Source: Blepharisma japonicum
Lineage: Eukaryota; Ciliophora; Heterotrichea; Heterotrichida; Blepharismidae
Direction: 5' to 3'
NCBI GenBank assembly: GCA_949751835.1
Contig: CATKHK010000122.1
Span: 45,259-109,258, forward strand
Length of the DNA stretch: 64,000 nucleotides
Shown here piece by piece: positions 28,875-40,256 of the stretch. Under the pieces are notes generated by a model that saw only the letters and a program-made list of their open reading frames with translations, did no database searches and was not told the DNA's origin. The position numbers and the translations under genes were made by a program. Each line of letters opens with the position of its first letter. Positions within the stretch are counted from its first letter, which is position 1.

Positions 28875-31800
28875 TTAATTGTTCTTTTTACTACTGCCAG
28901 TCCAGGTGATCTTAGCAGTGGAATATCCTTTTATGAGCAAAAACACTGTTGCTGGCAATGCTGGGATTAAATAGTTCCAGTTATCAAAAAAGTAAGGAAT
29001 TGTAAGAGGCCAAAAGATCCATACGAATACAAGTGGAGAATAAATCAAGTCTCCTACAAGACCCCAGTTCTTCAAAAAGCTACCGCTGATTTCTAGAATT
29101 TTCTTATAAGCGTTGAAGATTTTCCCACTTGGCTTAATCACACGATAAAGAATTTCGAAGACTTTGCAAACTTTTGCTATAATTTTGATAAAGAAATATA
29201 AGAGGTATTTTAGGGTGAGATGTGGCCTGAAATGAGGGAAATGAGACATATAGACAGCAATTGTAACAATATTGGTTCACATTACTGCAGCAATGAAAGC
29301 AAAAGATAAATTGTAGCAAGGGTACCATAGTTCATAAAAATCAGGCCTGAAATGCCAGGCAAGTAAATAGGGTGAAAAGACTATGAATATCTTTGTAGGA
29401 ACAATAATAATAGTCATGACTAACTGCAACGTAACGGCTATGAACTTATATTTTGGAGGATTTGTTGCCATTACCAAGCCTTGCAGTGGAATTGCTGACC
29501 CAAATGATAAAGCTTTTAAGATACAAAAATCAATAGTGCATACGATAAAAGCAAAATGCTCTACAATAATCAGAAGTAGCATAGAAGCTCCATATGGAAA
29601 ATTCAACTGAATCTTGTGAAAATTAGTTGAATCCTGCACATTTGGCTCGAAGTTAGCAATTATTCTTGACGAGACATAATCAGTTGAAGAGTTAAACCCC
29701 ATATAAAGCTTGTACTGCAGAAATGGATATCTTGGGTTTGCAAAATAAGCTTTGTAGTCCATCTTCAAAAGAAGATAAGTGGTCATCTTAAGAGGCAATA
29801 CTAATAAATGAGGGAACCTGAATAAGCTCATAACGAATTCTTCTAAAATGATTGCCCTCGCTCCCATTCTGTAGTCTCTTTCTTGCTCCGACAAGTTCAC
29901 CATCCTATTCTGTTCTTTATAATTCAAAAATCCTTCCACAGCAAGTCTCTTGTAGTTGTCTTCCCACTCAATCTCTTTGACAGAGCTTTCTGGCAAGTGT
30001 GGCTTCCAGTATGCTTCATATTGATTTTTCCAAACTGGCGCAAAGCTTGCTAAATCATGGAACTTCTTATTAGCCTGAGCAACATTGCCTAAGCTTTCTA
30101 TATCTAAAAAGGATGAGACATTGAAAAATACGTTTTTGTTCAGTTTATCGACTACACTTTTCTTTGCGACTTGATTTTTTGGCTTAGGTAGAAGTGACTT
30201 GATGTAACTAAAAAGGATGATTCCTCTTCTGTCTTTGTATAGTAAGAAGAACATCTTAATTCGCCTAAAAAGGTTTGGTATTTCAATTAGCATAAGGAAG
30301 ATAAGGCAGATGATGAAAAACATCATTATATCAATTAATAACTGTACAAACTTCCTAAAGACTTTTCTGAATAAGGAAGACGTCACTTGCTCCTCGTGCC
30401 AAATTTGTCTGATGTGAGTTATTATAATTGAAGAGATTTCTGCTGTTCGCCATACTGAGAGAAAAAGGATTATACTGAAAATCAAGGTCAAATAGTCTTC
30501 GATAGGCCGAAATCCGTTCTCCTTTATATGCTGCCTTTGCTTCTTGAGGTTACTGATGCCAAAAATAAATGAAAAAGTGTAAAAAAGTCTCCAAGGAGTT
30601 AGAATCATGATAAGAATATATGGAGAAATAAGAACGTCTTGATAAATTTCCCAATAAACTGCCTTCATTAAATAGAAAAAGTGATGCTCTTTATAGGATT
30701 TTCGCCTCTTAGATATCAATCTGATTCTATATAGCGTCCCAAGTATAATAAGAAATAGAAAAGAGCCGAGCACATCAAAAAGACAGCTTCGAGCTAGGTC
30801 TAACACCTCTTCTCTTCAGCTTTCCTGTTTTTTCTTGAAAATAAATGGCAATGATCTTCATATAAATAATAAAGATAATGCAAATAAGAAAAGACAAAAA
30901 AGGTCTTTTGCCTCATTTTTTACTTCTTCAAACATATCTTTTGCAGTCTTTCTATAGCTGTCACTCTTGCTGAGGAAGTTGACTAAATTGAAGTCAAGTT
31001 GGCTTAATCTATAAAAAGGAATTATAACAAGTAATGCATCAAATAGTACAAGCGGAAAAAGCAAAGTGTCCAGTGCGTGGTTGCAGATTTCGTTGAAGTA
31101 CTCAATTTCTTTCTTTTGCTTCTTTCTTTTATCTCTGCCAAAGGTGGCAAATAATGCGAATGATCTGACAACAGTGAAGATAATCGCAATAGTCAGTACC
31201 ATTGAAACGATCAATAAAGCAAGTCGCACCATTCCTTTGAAAATTGCTTCTCTGCTTAGTTTTTGTTGCTTAATGAGCCTATATGCCCTTCCTGATTGAA
31301 CCACTGAGCAAAGTTCAATCACAAGCATTAAAAGAAAAGGCAAATCAATAACTCCTTGGAAAAAGTGATAAATAGCTAGCTTGATTGTCCCTAGAAAGGA
31401 CAAAGTGCTCTTGTCCTTTATGTATAAATAATATCTCCAGGGAAAGATTAATAGAATGATATGGAATGGAGATTTGGCAAGATCAATTGCTTCTTCTTTG
31501 ATGACCTTCAAAATGAACTGAAAATATGCATCAGCAGTCTTCGGAACTCCATTCATATGGAAAATCCCAAGCACTGAAAGGACAGCTACTATTGTCAGTA
31601 GAAGTGAAGCGAAGTCTTTTAAGCCTGAAACAATTAAGTTTTTGATTTCAGTTTTGCTGCGAGATGGGATTAGAAATAAGCTTTTTTGTATTAAGTAGAT
31701 GGTAACCATAATTTCTAAAACTGTGAAGGCCAAGGATAAAGCTGGCAGCTCTTGATGTCATAGTAAATAAATTGCCAAAATTCACAATCATAAATAAGCA

Positions 31801-32015
31801 AAAATTGTTCCGGCAATGAGTCCAGTTTTGAGAATTCCACTTATGCTTCATTCTATAAAGCTTCGTCTAAAGTTCATTGATTGAAGGAGAACTATGTATA
31901 TTTCTATGAACCTCGCAAGAAGAACAGATAAGACTTTCACAGAAGATTTGGTTAGAAAGACTGCGCAGTTGAATGGAATGCTGAGTAAATAGACTGCAAT
32001 AGGCTCTCGAGACAT
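28875..32015 (-). CDS. Giant multipass membrane protein with embedded F-box and internal repeat
   Basis: 1046 aa, ATG 32015, continuous through about eleven TGA Trp codons. Hydrophobic helices run along the whole chain, probably more than a dozen. Two stretches, roughly residues 120-310 and 415-575, share a layout: 'SPFHIILLIFPWR' and 'SPYILIMILTPWR' with similar flanking helices. This suggests an internal duplication. Residues ~623-670, in a loop, read as an F-box (NVFFNVSSFLDIESLGNVAQ ... FHDLASFAPVWKNQY). F-boxes bind Skp1 in SCF ubiquitin ligases. F-box plus many membrane helices is unusual. Only 21 nt separate its stop from the PRKCSH start on the same strand. Biochemical role unknown. 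Confidence 0.85.
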
Positions 32016-32357
32016 TTTTTATTATTTGAAGCTGAGACTATTATAATTTGAAAAAGCCTCTCTAAAGCTTTATTTAGTAGAATTACTGAAGGTTATAATC
32101 TTAAAATATAATATAACCCTTTTAAGGATCAGAGTTTTAATGTTAAAATTTGATGAAGCCGATTTTCTATTTGGTGTTATCTCTATTTACTTATTTAAAA
32201 TATAATAAAAGCATATTAGCTGCTAATTCACTTTTAGTGAGTAAAATATTTTATGGGAAAGAAGGCGAGACATACAACTTCTAAGAGTTATTTTACAATA
32301 GTAGGTATTTACTCAGTTTCCCTTTTAAAGAGGACGGGAATCAGCATTATTATATTG
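32016..32357. other. Intergenic, 342 nt
   Basis: AT-rich spacer between two minus-strand genes. Nothing recognised. Confidence 0.5.
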
Positions 32358-33629
32358 CTATTTTGAGTCAAATACTCTAACAACAAGCCCTGACCTTGGC
32401 TTTGGCTCAAACCATGTTGATTTTGGAGGCATAATTAACCCTGCATCTGCCACAGCCATCACCTCTTCAACATCAACCGGATAAAGTGCAAACGCCACTT
32501 GGCAATCTTCATGGCACCTCTTCTCAAGTTCTTTCAACCCCCTAATCCCTCCTACAAAGTCAATTCTCTCGCTCTTTGTAAGATCATCAATTCCTAAAAT
32601 TGGTTTTAAGCATAAATTTGTCAATATCTGAGAATCAAGCCTTTCTATTGGGTTCTGCTCATTTATTTCTGCCTTTACTCTTAGTCCCCACCACTTTCCA
32701 TCAAGAAACATTGAGAATGTGTGTCTTCTCTGAGGCTTGGGGTCAATGATTTCAGAAACTTCAAATCTGTCTGAAAGTTCAGCAATCAAAGTTTTGCTTG
32801 ATTTTCCTCCAAGGTCTTTAACAACTCGATTATAATCATAAATGTGGAGCTGGTTGTGAGGGAAATGAATCGACAAAAAGCTGTTGAAATCTTCGTCGCC
32901 TGTAATAATTTTTCCTTCTTTAATAGCTTGGTCTTTGAATTTTTTAGCCACATTATAAGCAGAAGCTGCTCGATGATGCCCGTCAGCAATATAGCACTTA
33001 TCAATTAGCTTAAATTCATCTATTATCCTTCTATTTTCTCCTGTATTACACTTTCAAAGCCTGTGTCTTACCTCATCATTTGTGGTTACATCAATATGCG
33101 GCTTCTTTTGTATTATATTTTGAACAATATTATTGACTTCAGTTCTTGCTTTATAAGTAAGAAAAACAGGTCCTACATTAGCCTTTTGAGTTTCAGTCAA
33201 TTTAGTTCTGTCTTGTTCCTTTTTGGCTCTTGTGAGTTCATGCTTTTTAATTAAATTGTTGGAGTAGTCATCGATTGAGGACTCTGACACAATTCCGATT
33301 TGGGTTCTTGAATTCATTGTCAATTCATAGATATAAAGTCGTCTAACCCGCTCTTTGATAAGTCATCCTCTTTTTATGAATTTTTGTAAATTTTCATATC
33401 CTTTTAAGTAAACAGCATCAGAGTATGGATCAGTTTCAGGGCTGAGTTCGATTTCTGGTTTATTGACTCGGAGAAATGAGCATTCATTGTTTTGAGCCAT
33501 AATTCTAGCTTCATTGCTGTCAAGGACATCATAGGGAGGAGAAATTATATATTTTGCTAGTTCTGGATTTGCAACATACCCTCTGAAAGCTGAAATGCTT
33601 ATTGTGCGTTTTACTAGTCTTGGCAGCAT
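32358..33629 (-). CDS. DUF1015 family protein, possible mitochondrial targeting
   Basis: 423 aa from the ATG at 33629; an upstream GTG in frame is not used as start. MLPRLVKRTISISAFRGY looks like a mitochondrial presequence. DUF1015 landmarks are present: ISPPYDVLD near the N-terminus, IADGHHRAASAY in the middle, FLSIHFPHNQLHIYDYNRVV, and the C-terminal signature MPPKSTWFEPKPRSGLVVR. TGA Trp codons bridge three frame segments. The family, widespread in bacteria, has been linked to HPr-kinase-like or SerK-type serine kinases. The biochemical role here is not shown by sequence. Confidence 0.88.
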
Positions 33630-33978
33630 TTTTGATATTATTTTAAACTGCACAATAATAAACGAGAAAGTATTTTAGAAAGATGAAAAGATAAATAAAT
33701 ACTCAATGTTAAGTATATTGTCTTAAATTGATCTCTATGTTAAAATAATAGAAGAAAGACAAAATCTAAGCTGAAAAATGAAATAGATCAAAATTAAAAT
33801 TCTAAAAGTTTTCTATTGCTTGCAGTTTTCTTGCTTCTATTTATTCAATTTTTTATGAGTAAATTGAAATAATTAATAATAATTCCCAAATATCTCTCCA
33901 TGCTGCTGTCCAATTGTGATCCTTACCCATTCCTCCAATTCAATCGCTTTTCTCTTAAGTCAATTGGAATAATAAATA
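33630..33978. promoter_or_regulatory. Divergent intergenic region, 349 nt
   Basis: Head-to-head spacer between the DUF1015 gene and ribosomal protein eL20, so it must hold both promoters. No specific element is recognised. Confidence 0.45.
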
Positions 33979-34539
33979 ATGGTGAAAAGTGACCCTACAC
34001 TCGCAATGCACATCAGAGAATACGTGATTGCAGGCAGAAGACTCCCATCAGAAAAGGACGAGAACCCTACCATTTACAGGATGAGAATCTTCGCAAGTGA
34101 TGAGGTCAAAGCTAAATCGAGATTTTGGTATTTCGTCAAGAGAATGAACAAAATCAAGCCATCCCATGGAGAAATCGTTTCTGTGAAAGAAATCAAGGAA
34201 AAGAGAACTCTCCACGCCAAGACCTATGGAATCACTTTAAGATATGAGACCAGGACTGGAGTCACCAACATGTACAAAGAATACAGAGAAACCTCATTGT
34301 GTGGTGCAATTGGAAGACTCTATATGGATATGGCTGGTCGCCACAGAGCAAGACCAGAAACCATTCACATTGTCCATACCAAAGTCTTACATACTTATGA
34401 TCAGGTCAAGCGTTCAACCACAGGACAATTTTACAACTCGAAGATCAGATTCCCATTATTACACGAAACAGTGAGAGCACCTTCTAAAGCCTTGAGATCA
34501 ACCTTTGTGGCAGCAAGACCTCTTACTCGTAGTCACTAA
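33979..34539 (+). CDS. RPL18A: Large ribosomal subunit protein eL20 (L18a)
   Basis: 186 aa, single exon, ATG 33979. Family segments run end to end: YVIAGRRLPSEKDENPTIYRM, FASDEVKAKSRFWYF, KPSHGEIVSVKEI, YGITLRYETRTGVTNMYKEY, HTKVLHTYDQVKR. Length agrees with eL20 (176-180 aa in most eukaryotes) apart from small terminal additions. It is a structural protein of the cytosolic 60S subunit. Codon use is biased towards C-ending codons (GAC, ACC, CTC) compared with neighbours, as expected for a highly expressed gene. Confidence 0.97.
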   Translation: MVKSDPTLAMHIREYVIAGRRLPSEKDENPTIYRMRIFASDEVKAKSRFWYFVKRMNKIKPSHGEIVSVKEIKEKRTLHAKTYGITLRYETRTGVTNMYKEYRETSLCGAIGRLYMDMAGRHRARPETIHIVHTKVLHTYDQVKRSTTGQFYNSKIRFPLLHETVRAPSKALRSTFVAARPLTRSH

Positions 34540-34765
34540 CTAATAATGTTAGCTAAATTAAGGGAATGTTAGTAAATTTAATTAAAAATAAAGCAAAAAT
34601 CAGGCAGAATATTAGTAGCAATTTTTATCATTAAAGAGAAAAATTATTAGTGATTAAGAGTATCTTACTGCTAAATAGCCTGTATTAAGCTTAGCATAAA
34701 TATATGCAATAATGCTTAAAAAAAGTAGCATAATTATAAATGCAACTGACTAAAATTATATTTAT

Positions 34766-35713
34766 CTAAATATCAGGGAACTTGCGCCTTGAAATTACTT
34801 GAATTTCATCTCCAAGTTTCACTGTCCCATGATTTAGCTTGACACAATGCATTCCAAAATAGCCTTTCACACCATTCCCGTTGATTTTTCTCAACGTTGA
34901 AACTGGCTCTCCATGATAATCAAATTCCAAAGTTTTTGGGCTAATTGTTGTAACTCTGCATCTTGCACATCTCCCAATTCCTTGAAAGTTCACATCATTA
35001 ATCTTGAAATTCTCCCATCATTCTTCATCAAAAGGTCTTGGAGCTCCTCTTGCAATAATATTTGGTCTGAAAACGTGTATATTAATATCATTTCTTTTGT
35101 ATTCAGGAAGCTTACTTGCTGTTTCTGCAAAAGTCTCTTCACAAACTACTAAAAACTGAGCTGCATCAGGTGCCATTGTTTTAAAATCATCAGATACTGC
35201 ACTCTCATATTCTTTGCGCTGATTCACACGCCACTCACCCGCGCATCTAAACAGATGGTATCTTGAATCAGTCTGGAGTGCATCACATATCCAGGCGCTA
35301 ACTGCTTCTCCTTCATCCTGACTTTGAACAGGATTCTTCCATATTGGAACTGTAATTATCTCACTTTTAAGCTCTTTTATTTCCAAATTGAAGTCTGGCA
35401 TTCCTTCATAGCTTAAAATCATGTTGGTTAACTTACCTTCTTCACTGTAAACTAATCTTGGCTGAATTTTACCGATTTTTGGATTCTCACGCTGGGTGAT
35501 ATTTTCCAACTTATCATTAGCTAAAAACCATCTCCTATCTTCAATAAATCCATATTTTGAAATCTTCCCCTCCTTGAGGTGAATTCCCCCACATCCTTTG
35601 ATAGGGTAGCAGATAATGTCTGTGACAATGATTGGACTGGATTTTTTTGACTTAAGAAAATAAAGAGCCAAGACTAGCACCAGTCCTAGAATTAGATAGG
35701 TGTAAATCTCCAT
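34766..35713 (-). CDS. MTARC: Mitochondrial amidoxime-reducing component-like (MOSC) protein
   Basis: 315 aa, ATG 35713, one TGA Trp pair near residue 232. A single N-terminal membrane anchor (YLILGLVLVLALYFL) replaces a cleaved presequence, as in animal mARC. A MOSC N-terminal beta-barrel follows (YPIKGCGGIHLKEGKI ... DRRWFLA). The MOSC core has FRPNIIARGAPRPFDEE and the Cys-rich 'GIGRCARCRVTTISP' (Cys249/Cys252), one of which should hold the molybdenum cofactor. mARC enzymes reduce N-hydroxylated compounds with cytochrome b5 as partner. It is the tail-to-tail neighbour of eL20. Confidence 0.93.
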
Positions 35714-35876
35714 ATTACAAATAATACTAAAACTAGTGAACTTAAAGGCTTCATTTTGTTTATTAATAAAAAATAACTCGAACTAATTTAAAATCCAAAA
35801 AAGCAGCAGTATCGGGCATTATTATACGAATATTAATTATTTTTAAGTCTTCTAACGTTTTCGGTTGAAAAACAAG

Positions 35877-36878
35877 CTATACCCAAGTGGTTGAAAAATT
35901 CATATGGAATGATTTTTTGGCTGGTACAAGATTCGGGTTATAAAATGCCGGGCCTGGTGTTCTCTTTAAATCAAAGAACTTTCTTTCGCTTTCATCTTTA
36001 AACACTGCATTTGACGCTGGAAACTTAAGAACACTCTCAGAAGGCTCATAAGATCCTGGGCCAGGCACTATTATTTCATGTTTTCTTTTTTCAATTGGCT
36101 TCCCAAATCTATCATTTCCTCCTTGGATAAACATAAAAGACCCCTTATCTTTTGGCTTTTCTTTATTGATTTCATATTCGCCAGGACCAGGAGATACACT
36201 ATCTGCAATTTTCCCATGAGGATCATATAAATTAATAGGATAGCGCTTTGCATTGGCTGGCTGACAAAATGCAGCAGAGTTTTTACTCTGATCTTTTTGT
36301 TCCACAAAGCTGTCTGTATTGTATTTTCAAGGAGGGGGAGACTCAGAGTTGCTGATTTCCATTCTTTTTGCTTTGCTTTTAAACACTGATGTAAATCCAC
36401 TCTTCAAAACCGTATCATGATAGACTGGGTCATATTGTCCAACCCCAGGAGATTCTGCTTTAATGATTCGTGAAGCATTTTTGGGTGTCATAAAAATTGA
36501 ACTTATAGATTTCTCGCTATTTTGAGCTTGAACTGAATAAAATCCTGGCCCAGGGGCAAGTGTATTGTATTGGAATTTCTTAAACCTTGCTGTTCGATTC
36601 ACTAGTCCTCCATAGCCTTTTTTGCTCATTGAAGGACTTTCAGATTGAATCATTGTATAATCCCCTGGGCCTGGACTTTTTGAGACATCTTTCGCAAATC
36701 GCTCGGCGCAAGCTCCAAAAGCTTCTACGCTTGACTTAGGGCTTAAATATTTATCATTCGGTGTAGGTATTGATGGCTGAGAAATTCTATTGAACGCATC
36801 AGCAATGCTTCCTTTGAAAACTCTGCCAATTACCCCTTTCCCTACTTGACGAAGAGAAGCTTGTTCTGGTTCTGCCAT
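35877..36878 (-). CDS. SHIPPO/STPG-repeat ciliary protein (ODF3-like)
   Basis: 333 aa, ATG 36878, one TGA Trp. At least six Pro-Gly-Pro repeats are spaced along the chain: SPGPGDYTM, APGPGFYSV, SPGVGQYDP, SPGPGEYEI, VPGPGSYEP, TPGPAFYNP. Each is followed by 20-45 residues rich in Phe, Lys and Ser. This is the sperm-tail PG-rich repeat, typical of outer dense fibre 3-like proteins and of microtubule-inner proteins of ciliary doublets. In a ciliate an axonemal or cortical microtubule role is likely. Subfamily is not resolved. Confidence 0.92.
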
Positions 36879-36959
36879 TTGGTTTTTAAGTGAGTCAATT
36901 TTATTAAGAATCTTCTGATGTTTTTTTGATGAAATTATCGTTATTAATCAAAATTTAAA

Positions 36960-38015
36960 ATGGAAACCCCTCGGGCCAGAAGCAATCTTAGACCTGCACT
37001 GCCCCCTCGAATGAACTCCAAAGCGCTGCTTCAGGCAGTTTTTTCTTCAAAAAAGCCCTTGCTGCCAAATCCTAGGAGATCTCCTTCAATCACAAGTTTG
37101 AACTCTTCCACTTCTACTCGATCATCCTCATCAGCTTCTTCTCATAGAGACACTCCTGAATCCACGAGTCGAATCAGAACTAGATCTTCTTCAGAAACCC
37201 GAAAAAGCTATCATATTTTGAATAATATTCCTGCAGTATCTGCTGCAGCCTGATGCATAATGGAAGCACATACTGGACATGTCGTATATGGACACTGTGA
37301 TATAGAACCACGAGAAATTGCGAGCTTGACAAAAATAATGACTTGCCATGTAGTGTTGAAATTGCTTGCAAAAACAGACAAAGTTACAATGGATTCTGTT
37401 ATCAAAGTTAGTGAAAAAGCCGCTTCTATGATTGGAACTTCAGCAGAACTTAGGGGTGGAGACGAAATCACTGTTAAAGATATACTGCATGGTCTCATGC
37501 TACCATCAGGAAATGATGCAGCTTGGGCACTTGCAGAATTTTTTGGAAGTTTTTTGAATCCAAACTCTTCCAAGCCAGTTTCTCATTTCTTAAGTGAAAT
37601 GAATAAAACTGCTAGAGAACTTGGACTTGATAATACTTCTTATGGAAACCCACATGGGCTTATTTATAAAAGAAACCTGTCAACTGCACGAGATGTCTGC
37701 AAGCTGGCAAGTGTAGCAATGAAGGACGAAATTTTTAGAGGAATAGTAGGTACAAAAATGTATACTGCAGATATATGAAATGGTGGCGAAATGAGACAAA
37801 AAACGTGGGAAAACACTAATAAACTTTTGAATAAAGGGTTTGAAGGTGTAAAAACTGGAGTTACCAACAAAGCTGGGCCGTGCTTATGTGCTAGCTTTAA
37901 AAAAGATACAAGAATGATCGTTGTTTTATTAAATTCAAAGTCTATGGATGCTCGGTGGATTGAAGCCAAAAAGCTAGTAGAATGGGGTACTGTCAAGAAC
38001 TCCTGCAAGCCATAG
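36960..38015 (+). CDS. D-Ala-D-Ala carboxypeptidase/PBP-like serine hydrolase (S11)
   Basis: 351 aa, ATG 36960. Residues 1-85 are a Ser/Arg/Pro-rich, probably disordered lead with no signal peptide. The rest is a penicillin-binding-protein fold with all three active-site motifs: Ser122-x-x-Lys125 in ASLTKIMT, Ser183-Gly-Asn185 in PSGNDAA, and Lys298-Thr-Gly300 in VKTGVT. In bacteria S11 enzymes trim peptidoglycan stem peptides. Ciliates lack peptidoglycan, so the substrate is unknown; digestion of ingested bacterial wall, or another ester or peptide, is possible. Two Trp codons are TGA (37251, 37776), so it is a ciliate gene, not bacterial contamination. Origin by ancient transfer is plausible. 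Confidence 0.9.
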
Positions 38016-38099
38016 TGTAAATAATAATTTTCAGAAAAATCGTTATATAAATATTATTTAAGAAAGACTTCTTTTCGATTCTTGAAGTTGTCGAAAATT

Positions 38100-38627
38100 C
38101 TAAATTAATGTTACAGAGCATGATCTCTCTGTTGCAATTATAGGCCATTCTTTCTCAACTAGTTTTTTAGCAAGATTAATTCTAGTGACTCGGGATATTC
38201 TGTCTCGATAAGTAACTGCATTTTTATATTCTTCATCGAACTTCTTAAAGTTAAGTTTTGATTCTTTTGTGATAAGCCGAGCTGCTAAGTTATAGTTTTC
38301 ATCATCAATTTTTTTGGCTTCTTTTTTTCGAATTTCCAAATTCAGTGATTTTATTGGAGTAAAATTGCCAAAATTATAGTTCCCTTTGGATTTAGAAATT
38401 TCAAGCAGTTTGTAACGAAGCTTTGACTGTTGAGGAGTTTCAGTAAAATACCGTCGCAAAGGGGATTTTGATCTTGATGGAGACTTTTTGAAACTTTGAG
38501 GTGTTGAGTTATCGATAGCTTTTCTTGCATTTTTGATGTTGAATTTGTGCATCTGCATGTCATCGTGCCGAGTTTTCATCAAAACAACGTCGGTATCCAT
38601 ATAATTTCGAGATGCTATTGTTGCCAT
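38100..38627 (-). CDS. Basic protein, weak CFAP97/hemingway-like motif
   Basis: 175 aa, ATG 38627. The N-terminal half is Ser/Lys/Pro-rich (SPSRSKSPLRRYF). The C-terminal half is helical, with 'KKIDDENYNLAARLITKES', which recalls the 'IdxEN..Ll.r' core of CFAP97/KIAA1430 cilia proteins. That similarity is slight and given only as a hint. Tail-to-tail with the PBP-like gene, 84 nt apart. Confidence 0.6.
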   Translation of the reverse strand: MATIASRNYMDTDVVLMKTRHDDMQMHKFNIKNARKAIDNSTPQSFKKSPSRSKSPLRRYFTETPQQSKLRYKLLEISKSKGNYNFGNFTPIKSLNLEIRKKEAKKIDDENYNLAARLITKESKLNFKKFDEEYKNAVTYRDRISRVTRINLAKKLVEKEWPIIATERSCSVTLI

Positions 38628-38673
38628 TTAGAATTATTAATATTATTCCTATAAAATATCACCAACTGTTTAT

Positions 38674-39366
38674 TTACTGAACGCTGCAATTCTCACAAGC
38701 ACTAGAAGAAGGTCTTGAATTAGAACTCGTTTTCAGCGTTTGCACTTCTTTTTGCAGCTTCGCATTTTCCATCTCCTGCTCTCTTAATTTCTCCAAAAGA
38801 TCACTAATGGGTACGCTGCTATCATTCTTATTTTCATTTGTTTGAGCATTTATTTTCTGATGATTTAAACACTCTAGCTCGCTTGAGAGAGTCAAAACTT
38901 GGCTTTTTAATCCCATTTGCTCATTTCTAACCTTTTCTAATTCTTCTTCTAGCTTCATTTTTTCACAGTTCAATGATTTTCGCAGCTCCACTTCTCTGGT
39001 AATCACTTCTTGTTTTTCTACTTCATTTTTCATTTCAATTTCTTCCTTGAGATATCGGGTATAACATGGGATGCATATGCGCTCTAAGTTATTGGTGCTG
39101 GGGTGAATTGCAGTTAGAGGAGAACAGCTTGAACACACTGCTTGATAGCAGAAACGGCTAAATAAACAATACCAAGTATGCTTTTGGACAGAAACAGGGC
39201 CACCTTTTGCAAAGTTCACATTGCAGATTACACAATTATTTTGTGTTTTATAAGCTTTTTTATTTACTGATTTATCAATGCTTGATACTTTTAAGACGAC
39301 TTGCTGAGAAGATTGAGAACTTTGAGTTTGAGAACTGCTTAAATCTTGTACAGAAACGTCGGCCAT
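38674..39366 (-). CDS. FYVE-like zinc-finger coiled-coil protein
   Basis: 230 aa, ATG 39366. Residues ~44-105 contain spaced Cys pairs (CVIC, CLFSRFC, CSSC, CIPC), matching the eight-Cys zinc pattern of FYVE-related fingers. The lipid-binding 'RRHHCR' core is not conserved (here around SRFCYQAVCSSC), so PI3P binding is doubtful. A ~100-residue Glu/Lys coiled coil follows, and the chain ends with SSACENCSVQ, adding a CxxC. Likely a vesicle or cytoskeletal adaptor; inference only. Confidence 0.72.
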   Translation of the reverse strand: MADVSVQDLSSSQTQSSQSSQQVVLKVSSIDKSVNKKAYKTQNNCVICNVNFAKGGPVSVQKHTWYCLFSRFCYQAVCSSCSPLTAIHPSTNNLERICIPCYTRYLKEEIEMKNEVEKQEVITREVELRKSLNCEKMKLEEELEKVRNEQMGLKSQVLTLSSELECLNHQKINAQTNENKNDSSVPISDLLEKLREQEMENAKLQKEVQTLKTSSNSRPSSSACENCSVQ

Positions 39367-40256
39367 GGTTATAGATTATTAATTCTTATAATAAGCTGTG
39401 ATTAAGCTTCTGAGCTTAATTAAAATTTATTTGAATTTATCTTTGTTAATAGAGACTTATGTACAAGTGTTAAAAACTCCCTGAGTACTAAAGATAACCC
39501 GTAAAACAAAAAGATAGATAAGGTTAAAAAGCACCAATTTTTAGTGAATAGGGTGCAGCATAAGTCCTGAAAGTGATTTCTTCTAGCGGATTAGAAATTA
39601 ACCAATAGATACTATACATTATGTTTTTTGCAATGATTTAAGCAATTCTTGAAGAAAAGAAATTAAACTCTATTAAGAATGAAGAGATCAAAAATCGCCA
39701 TATGCAGCAAGCCGGGTGATTAAAATTAAAGTGCTACTTTGTATGGAGCCAAAAAAGCGACATTTCAGACTCCCATAAAATAAAAGCATTAAAGGGACAG
39801 GAATCTAAGTAATAAAGAAGAGAGCGAGACTTTATAAGTTTATAAAAAAATGAGCTGCATGCCAATTGGAAGTAAAGAGGAGCAAAATTTTTGAGTTTTA
39901 GATTCTTATATAAAGAGAGAAATAGTTTAACTGATACTTTGTTTTGCTACTGGATGATATAATGAATTTTAATTTTATCTGATAATCCTATATTGCAGTT
40001 TAAAATTTATGGGTAATTTGTTTGCATCTCAAACAACAATTGTGTTGGGTTTATATGATTTTTATTATTACTAATTTATAATTCGAAAGAGAAGCTTGCA
40101 ATGGATTTGAGTTTGTGAGTTACTATAATTTTCACAGATCATCTGTCAGGTTTGAACCCTTAATTCTCTGAAAATATGACAGAGCTTCTATAAGTTCTTT
40201 ACAAATTTTAAGAAAAACATAACAATAAATCCATGCAATAAGATAATTATAACAAA
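39367..40256. other. Long intergenic region, 890 nt
   Basis: Holds the decayed gene copy (about 39470-39850). The remaining ~400 nt before 40257 is AT-rich with no recognisable gene. Confidence 0.6.
39470..39850 (+). pseudogene. Decayed partial copy of the 40257-40892 gene
   Basis: Aligns by eye with the coding strand of the next gene over several blocks. 'GAAGAGATC' and 'CCATATGCAGCAA' near 39681 match 40694 on; 'ACATTATGT' near 39616 matches 'GACATTATGT'; 'AAAAAGCACCAA' near 39520 matches 'AAAAAGCACCAAG'. Many substitutions and indels leave no open frame. The copy lies about 1.0 kb upstream in the same orientation, so it arose by tandem duplication and then decayed. The 5' part of the gene is not detectable. 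Confidence 0.8.

Noticed and set aside
36960-38015. PBP-like gene as bacterial contamination
   Set aside because: It contains in-frame TGA Trp codons and shares base composition and spacing with neighbours.
40146-40162. T-loop-like 'GGTTTGAACCC' in the spacer before 40257
   Set aside because: The stem has a mismatch and no other tRNA arms can be drawn around it.
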